Origin: Ruminococcus flavefaciens
GTDB taxonomy: Bacteria > Bacillota > Clostridia > Oscillospirales > Ruminococcaceae
Length of the DNA: 10,196 bases
Assembly (NCBI GenBank): GCA_002348905.1
Contig: DEBW01000175.1
Location: 1-10,196, forward strand
Reading direction: 5' to 3'
Positions 7,458-10,196 of the stretch are shown here, in pieces. Under the pieces are notes generated by a model. That model was not told where the DNA came from. It saw only the letters and a list, made by a program, of their open reading frames with translations, and ran no database searches. How positions within the stretch are numbered: position 1 is the first letter of the stretch; each line of letters begins with the position of its first letter. Position numbers and translations under genes: made by a program.

Positions 7458-8197
7458 GCATAGATATGACACTGCGTGTTCATCTGAATGCGGTGATCCA
7501 GCTGATTCACGAGCATACAAATACTCCTATCGTTCAGCATCTCCCGAAGATATATACGAGCTGTCCTGTGGATATCGTGCGGAAGTCTGCCGGAAGATTT
7601 GCATTTGTCAATGCGACCGAGCCGCAGTTCAGTATCCGTATCGAACTGCCGCTGTTTCTGCCGGAGAAACTGCTGCTTGATGCAAAGTTTGAAGGTGTCG
7701 TGCAGACAGTCAGGATGACACCAGTGCCGGACAGCGTACTGGGAGCTCCGAAATCGGGGCAGACCTATCTGTGCGGAAGAGGTGTGCCGGATGAAAAGGT
7801 ATTTCTGCACTGTGATGTGTGTTTTTGCAGGATTCGGTTTTTACGGCTTCTTGAAGACGGACGTGCATTGTTTGAAAGCAGAAACTTTCAGGATGCTGGT
7901 ACAGGCAGGACACTGCTACTGACAGACGGAGCAGGAAAACGTAAGATGATAACGACGATGATCGAGCCGGAATATATGCCGAACCGGTATTTCCTTTCGG
8001 AGCAGCCGGTCACTGATCTCGATACTGAAAGTGGTCTGACGGCTGAACCGGTTATCACAGCACGGGCAGACAGCTGCGGAAAATTTCTTGCGGCGGCAGA
8101 AGAACTGCGTGAGGGAAACTGCACAGTGCTCGAAAATGACGGAAGTATCCGGAAAGAGTATCCGTTCAAGCCCGGCGGACGCTTTATAATGGAATAA
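7454..8197 (+). CDS. Unrecognised eCIS-operon protein, possible carboxypeptidase-regulatory-like modules
   Basis: This 247-residue protein has its start codon overlapping the previous stop (ATGA at 7454-7457). It has no signal peptide or membrane helix. I cannot assign a firm family. Residues about 38-70 (PVDIVRKSAGRFAFVN, then IRIELPLFLPEK) resemble the 'pv.rk.dGyfvFtdlppG.Ytlrve.pgYlpe' pattern of carboxypeptidase-regulatory-like beta-sandwich domains that often accompany DUF4255 proteins. VRMTPVPDSVLG followed by LCGRGVPDEKVFLH resembles the linker into a second such domain. A cysteine cluster, HCDVCFC at 119-125, stands out. If right, it would be a beta-sandwich accessory or decoration protein of the particle end, made with the cap protein. 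The match is weak and could be coincidental. An alternative is a lineage-specific structural protein. Confidence 0.5.
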   Translation: MSIDMTLRVHLNAVIQLIHEHTNTPIVQHLPKIYTSCPVDIVRKSAGRFAFVNATEPQFSIRIELPLFLPEKLLLDAKFEGVVQTVRMTPVPDSVLGAPKSGQTYLCGRGVPDEKVFLHCDVCFCRIRFLRLLEDGRALFESRNFQDAGTGRTLLLTDGAGKRKMITTMIEPEYMPNRYFLSEQPVTDLDTESGLTAEPVITARADSCGKFLAAAEELREGNCTVLENDGSIRKEYPFKPGGRFIME

Positions 8198-8222
8198 TGG
8201 GCAGAGGAAAGGAAGCAGGAAA

Positions 8223-8618
8223 ATGGCGTTTTGTGTATGCACGGGTGCAATGATGATGTGCTCATTTGGAATGGCACCATCGGTGCTGAATGTTCTTCCG
8301 ACCGGCAAGACGTTGTGTACTCCGGCAGGTTTGCCGCTGGCAACGATCATGGACAACAAGCCGTTCGTGAATATCACGCCTTTTGGGATGTGTACAAGCA
8401 TGGCAAATCCTGCCGTTGCATCTGCGACGGCGGCAGCATTGGGCGTACTGACACCTATGCCGTGTACGCCAGTGATACCCGCACCGTGGGCACCTGGCTG
8501 CACGACCTTGCTGCTTGGCGGCAAGCCGGTGCTTCATCAGAACTGTAAACTGATGTGTGCCTACGCCGGCGTTATTCAGATCAATAATCCAGGTCAGATG
8601 ACTATTACCGGAAAATGA
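8223..8618 (+). CDS. DUF4280 PAAR-like spike-tip protein
   Basis: This 131-residue protein starts at ATG 8223 behind an AGGAAAGGAAG purine run. It follows the DUF4280 PAAR-like consensus through its length. It has an opening VCTGAMMMCSFGMAPS, then LPLATIMDNKPFVNI, then PFGMCTSMANPAVASATAAA, then TPMPCTPVIPAPWAPG, and finally LMCAYAGVIQI. PAAR-like proteins form the sharp cone at the end of the central spike in contractile injection systems and may carry or tether effectors. Nine cysteines (4, 6, 13, 32, 57, 81, 93, 108, 112) are conspicuous and some may hold the metal that stabilises the tip. The protein has no C-terminal toxin extension, so any cargo would be a separate protein. The ORF is complete and the family call is strong. 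Confidence 0.9.
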   Translation: MAFCVCTGAMMMCSFGMAPSVLNVLPTGKTLCTPAGLPLATIMDNKPFVNITPFGMCTSMANPAVASATAAALGVLTPMPCTPVIPAPWAPGCTTLLLGGKPVLHQNCKLMCAYAGVIQINNPGQMTITGK

Positions 8619-8655
8619 TATAAAATTGAGGAGTATTTGGAAGGAGGTGAGCCAA

Positions 8656-10196
8656 ATGAAGTGGTTGACCAGAATTGCGGCAGCAATTACCGCTGCAGCG
8701 GTTCTTGCCGGTACAGTGCTGACATCGCATTTTGTCATATATTCGCCGTTTGAACCAGAGGCGATCTGTACGGGAGAAAAAAACTTTGCTGCGGCACAGC
8801 ATTATGCTATGGGGGTGTGGCAGATAAGTGTACTGGGACAGGACGGAACAAGGCAGAAGCAGTACGCAGTCGATACATATTCCAATGTCAGCAATGCGGT
8901 GGAGTTAAGCTATGACAAAGGTGTTTATTATTTCTGGGATTTTGCAAATGCAGACAAAAAGATCAATAGCTATATGATGAATGAAGAAGAAAAAGATAAG
9001 CAGATCCTGAAGGTGTATCAGCTTGCAGGCGACACTAAGGAAGCACCGCATGAGACAAAGCTTCTGCTCAGCAGCGATGAACGTGTCTGTGGAATGCACG
9101 TTTACCATGGAACGATGTCAGCGGTCGCTGTAAAGACTGTCGGATACCGTACACAGTTCACTGTTTATACAGCTGCTGTCGGCAGTACAAAATTCAACGA
9201 GGCGTATTCTCTGCTGATGCCGCTGCTATATGTACGGGATGCTGTATACTGTCCCGACGGGATGCTTTGTGTGCTAAGCAGTGCAGGAAGGGCGTATTTA
9301 TACAGCGCTGAGAGGCAGACACGCTGTCTGGATGACCGAACAGGATATTGCAAAAGCAGCATCGACCTGAACGGCAGGCTTTGTCTGGCTCATGAAACCG
9401 GTGAGATCTGCTGCTGGAAGCAGGATGAATGGTCAAGTGAAACAGCAATGACAGATTTCACGAAAAAGCTCCAGGAGAATATTCCGAGCTTAAATCAGTG
9501 CTGCGATATGGATATCCTAAGTGATAAATTTGCATCAGCAGTCTTTCAGACAAATGACGGCGATAAATATGCGTTGTTTTACAGGAACGGGATACCGCTT
9601 TACAAAGACCGGATACCGGATTATTCATGGTGGCAGGCAGTTCTGCTGTTTTGCGGCATTCTGGTGCTGTATCTGGCAGCTGCGGTAGTTCTGTGGCTTG
9701 CTGTACTGAATTGTTTTAGTGAAAATGCAACACTGAAATACCGTCTGGCATTTGTATCTCTGACAGCTGCAGCAATTGCGCTTGCAAGTGTGCAGTTCGG
9801 TCTCATAAAGCAATATCGCTGGCAGGAAAAAGTTCAGTGCTGGGAACAGATGGCAATGCTTCTGGAATATGCGGGGGTATATCTGGAGGCTGATTCATCC
9901 GAGGAATTGGCAATGCTGGCAGCTGTTGATCCAGATGAGCTGCCGAAGCTGACAAAGCAGTGCAGTCTGACAGAGGAACTTCGGGAATTTGTAAGCCGGA
10001 ATCATACACAATGGAATCAGTATGTCCTGATGATGAATGACGATAACATGAATCTACGTACCGTTGCTGGAGCTGATGAAACGATGGGACGTACTGTCAA
10101 TCAGCTTTTCGATCAGCAAACGGCGGAGCAGCTGACAGATCTGTGGCATGGAAAGTGCGACTGCGTGACAGGCTCGTATAAGCGCTGCGGTGCATA
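8656..10196 (+). CDS. Large multi-pass membrane protein, possible sensor, 3' end missing
   Basis: ATG at 8656 follows a strong AAGGAGGTGA (8641-8650), and the frame stays open to the window edge, giving 513 visible residues. I do not recognise a family. There is an N-terminal helix at about 5-29, then about 295 residues likely outside the membrane. A second helix lies at about 327-351 (bases 9634-9708). After a short basic loop comes a third helix at about 364-384, and then a second likely extracytoplasmic region runs to the edge. The first outer region has repeated strand-like segments (GMLCVLSSAGRAYLYS, GRLCLAHETGEICCW) that could be beta-propeller blades. The second region (YVLMMNDDNMNLRTV) vaguely recalls a Cache-type ligand pocket. 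A fourth helix and a cytoplasmic output domain may follow beyond 10196. A sensor or anchor for the injection system is inferred from context only. Confidence 0.6.
   Translation, partial: MKWLTRIAAAITAAAVLAGTVLTSHFVIYSPFEPEAICTGEKNFAAAQHYAMGVWQISVLGQDGTRQKQYAVDTYSNVSNAVELSYDKGVYYFWDFANADKKINSYMMNEEEKDKQILKVYQLAGDTKEAPHETKLLLSSDERVCGMHVYHGTMSAVAVKTVGYRTQFTVYTAAVGSTKFNEAYSLLMPLLYVRDAVYCPDGMLCVLSSAGRAYLYSAERQTRCLDDRTGYCKSSIDLNGRLCLAHETGEICCWKQDEWSSETAMTDFTKKLQENIPSLNQCCDMDILSDKFASAVFQTNDGDKYALFYRNGIPLYKDRIPDYSWWQAVLLFCGILVLYLAAAVVLWLAVLNCFSENATLKYRLAFVSLTAAAIALASVQFGLIKQYRWQEKVQCWEQMAMLLEYAGVYLEADSSEELAMLAAVDPDELPKLTKQCSLTEELREFVSRNHTQWNQYVLMMNDDNMNLRTVAGADETMGRTVNQLFDQQTAEQLTDLWHGKCDCVTGSYKRCGA

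Noticed and set aside
7916..8524. Antisense open frame of about 202 codons across the orphan and PAAR-like genes
   Set aside because: It spans the boundary of two genes with strong sense-strand support, has no family-like motifs, and looks like a codon-bias shadow.
8619..8655. Possible promoter in the longest gap (contains TATAAAAT)
   Set aside because: Only 37 bases long, no convincing -35 element at proper spacing, and most of it is taken by the ribosome binding site.
1..10196. Classical type VI secretion system or complete contractile prophage
   Set aside because: No TssJLM-type membrane complex, capsid, terminase or integrase genes are seen, and the DUF4255/DUF4280 and gpI-type markers point to the extracellular class.

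Overview
The window reads as an internal slice of one long, rightward operon for a phage-tail-like contractile injection system of the extracellular (eCIS, Afp/PVC-like) class. All nine genes lie on the + strand. The gaps are at most 37 bases, and one pair overlaps by four bases (ATGA). No convincing promoter, terminator, RNA gene, insertion sequence or CRISPR array is visible. The first gene enters from the left edge and the last leaves at the right edge, so both are partial. Strong AGGAGG-type ribosome binding sites, TTG and GTG starts, roughly balanced base composition and divergent Afp-type proteins suggest a low-to-mid GC anaerobic Firmicute, perhaps a Ruminococcus/Oscillospiraceae-type gut clostridium. 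That placement is inference; no phylogenetic marker is present.

Layout. Bases 1-3977 hold three baseplate-type genes: the C-terminal part of a gp6/J-like baseplate wedge protein, a P2 gpI-like tail protein with an N-terminal beta-rich module, and a 568-residue baseplate-associated or fibre-like protein ending in an Ig-like domain. Bases 4004-6842 hold two genes unlike any standard eCIS part: a degenerate kinase-like protein with one C-terminal membrane helix, and a membrane-anchored protein with about 20 MORN repeats. Bases 6870-8618 return to injection-system parts: a DUF4255 (Afp16/Pvc16-like) tail-terminator protein, an unrecognised 247-residue protein that may carry carboxypeptidase-regulatory-like modules, and a DUF4280 PAAR-like spike tip. 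From 8656 to the right edge runs a large multi-pass membrane protein with a wide extracytoplasmic domain, perhaps a sensor.

How the genes may work together. The gp6-like, gpI-like and PAAR-like proteins would build the baseplate and its tip, and the DUF4255 protein would cap or terminate the tube and sheath. Three membrane proteins interleaved with these genes are unusual for a freely released eCIS particle. They suggest a variant that is docked to, or controlled at, the producer's own membrane: a pseudokinase-like cytoplasmic module, an extracytoplasmic MORN rod and a possible membrane sensor. This is the most interesting hypothesis in the window and it rests on gene context plus sequence features, not on any search. 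No sheath, tube, AAA+ ATPase or obvious toxin gene lies inside the window.
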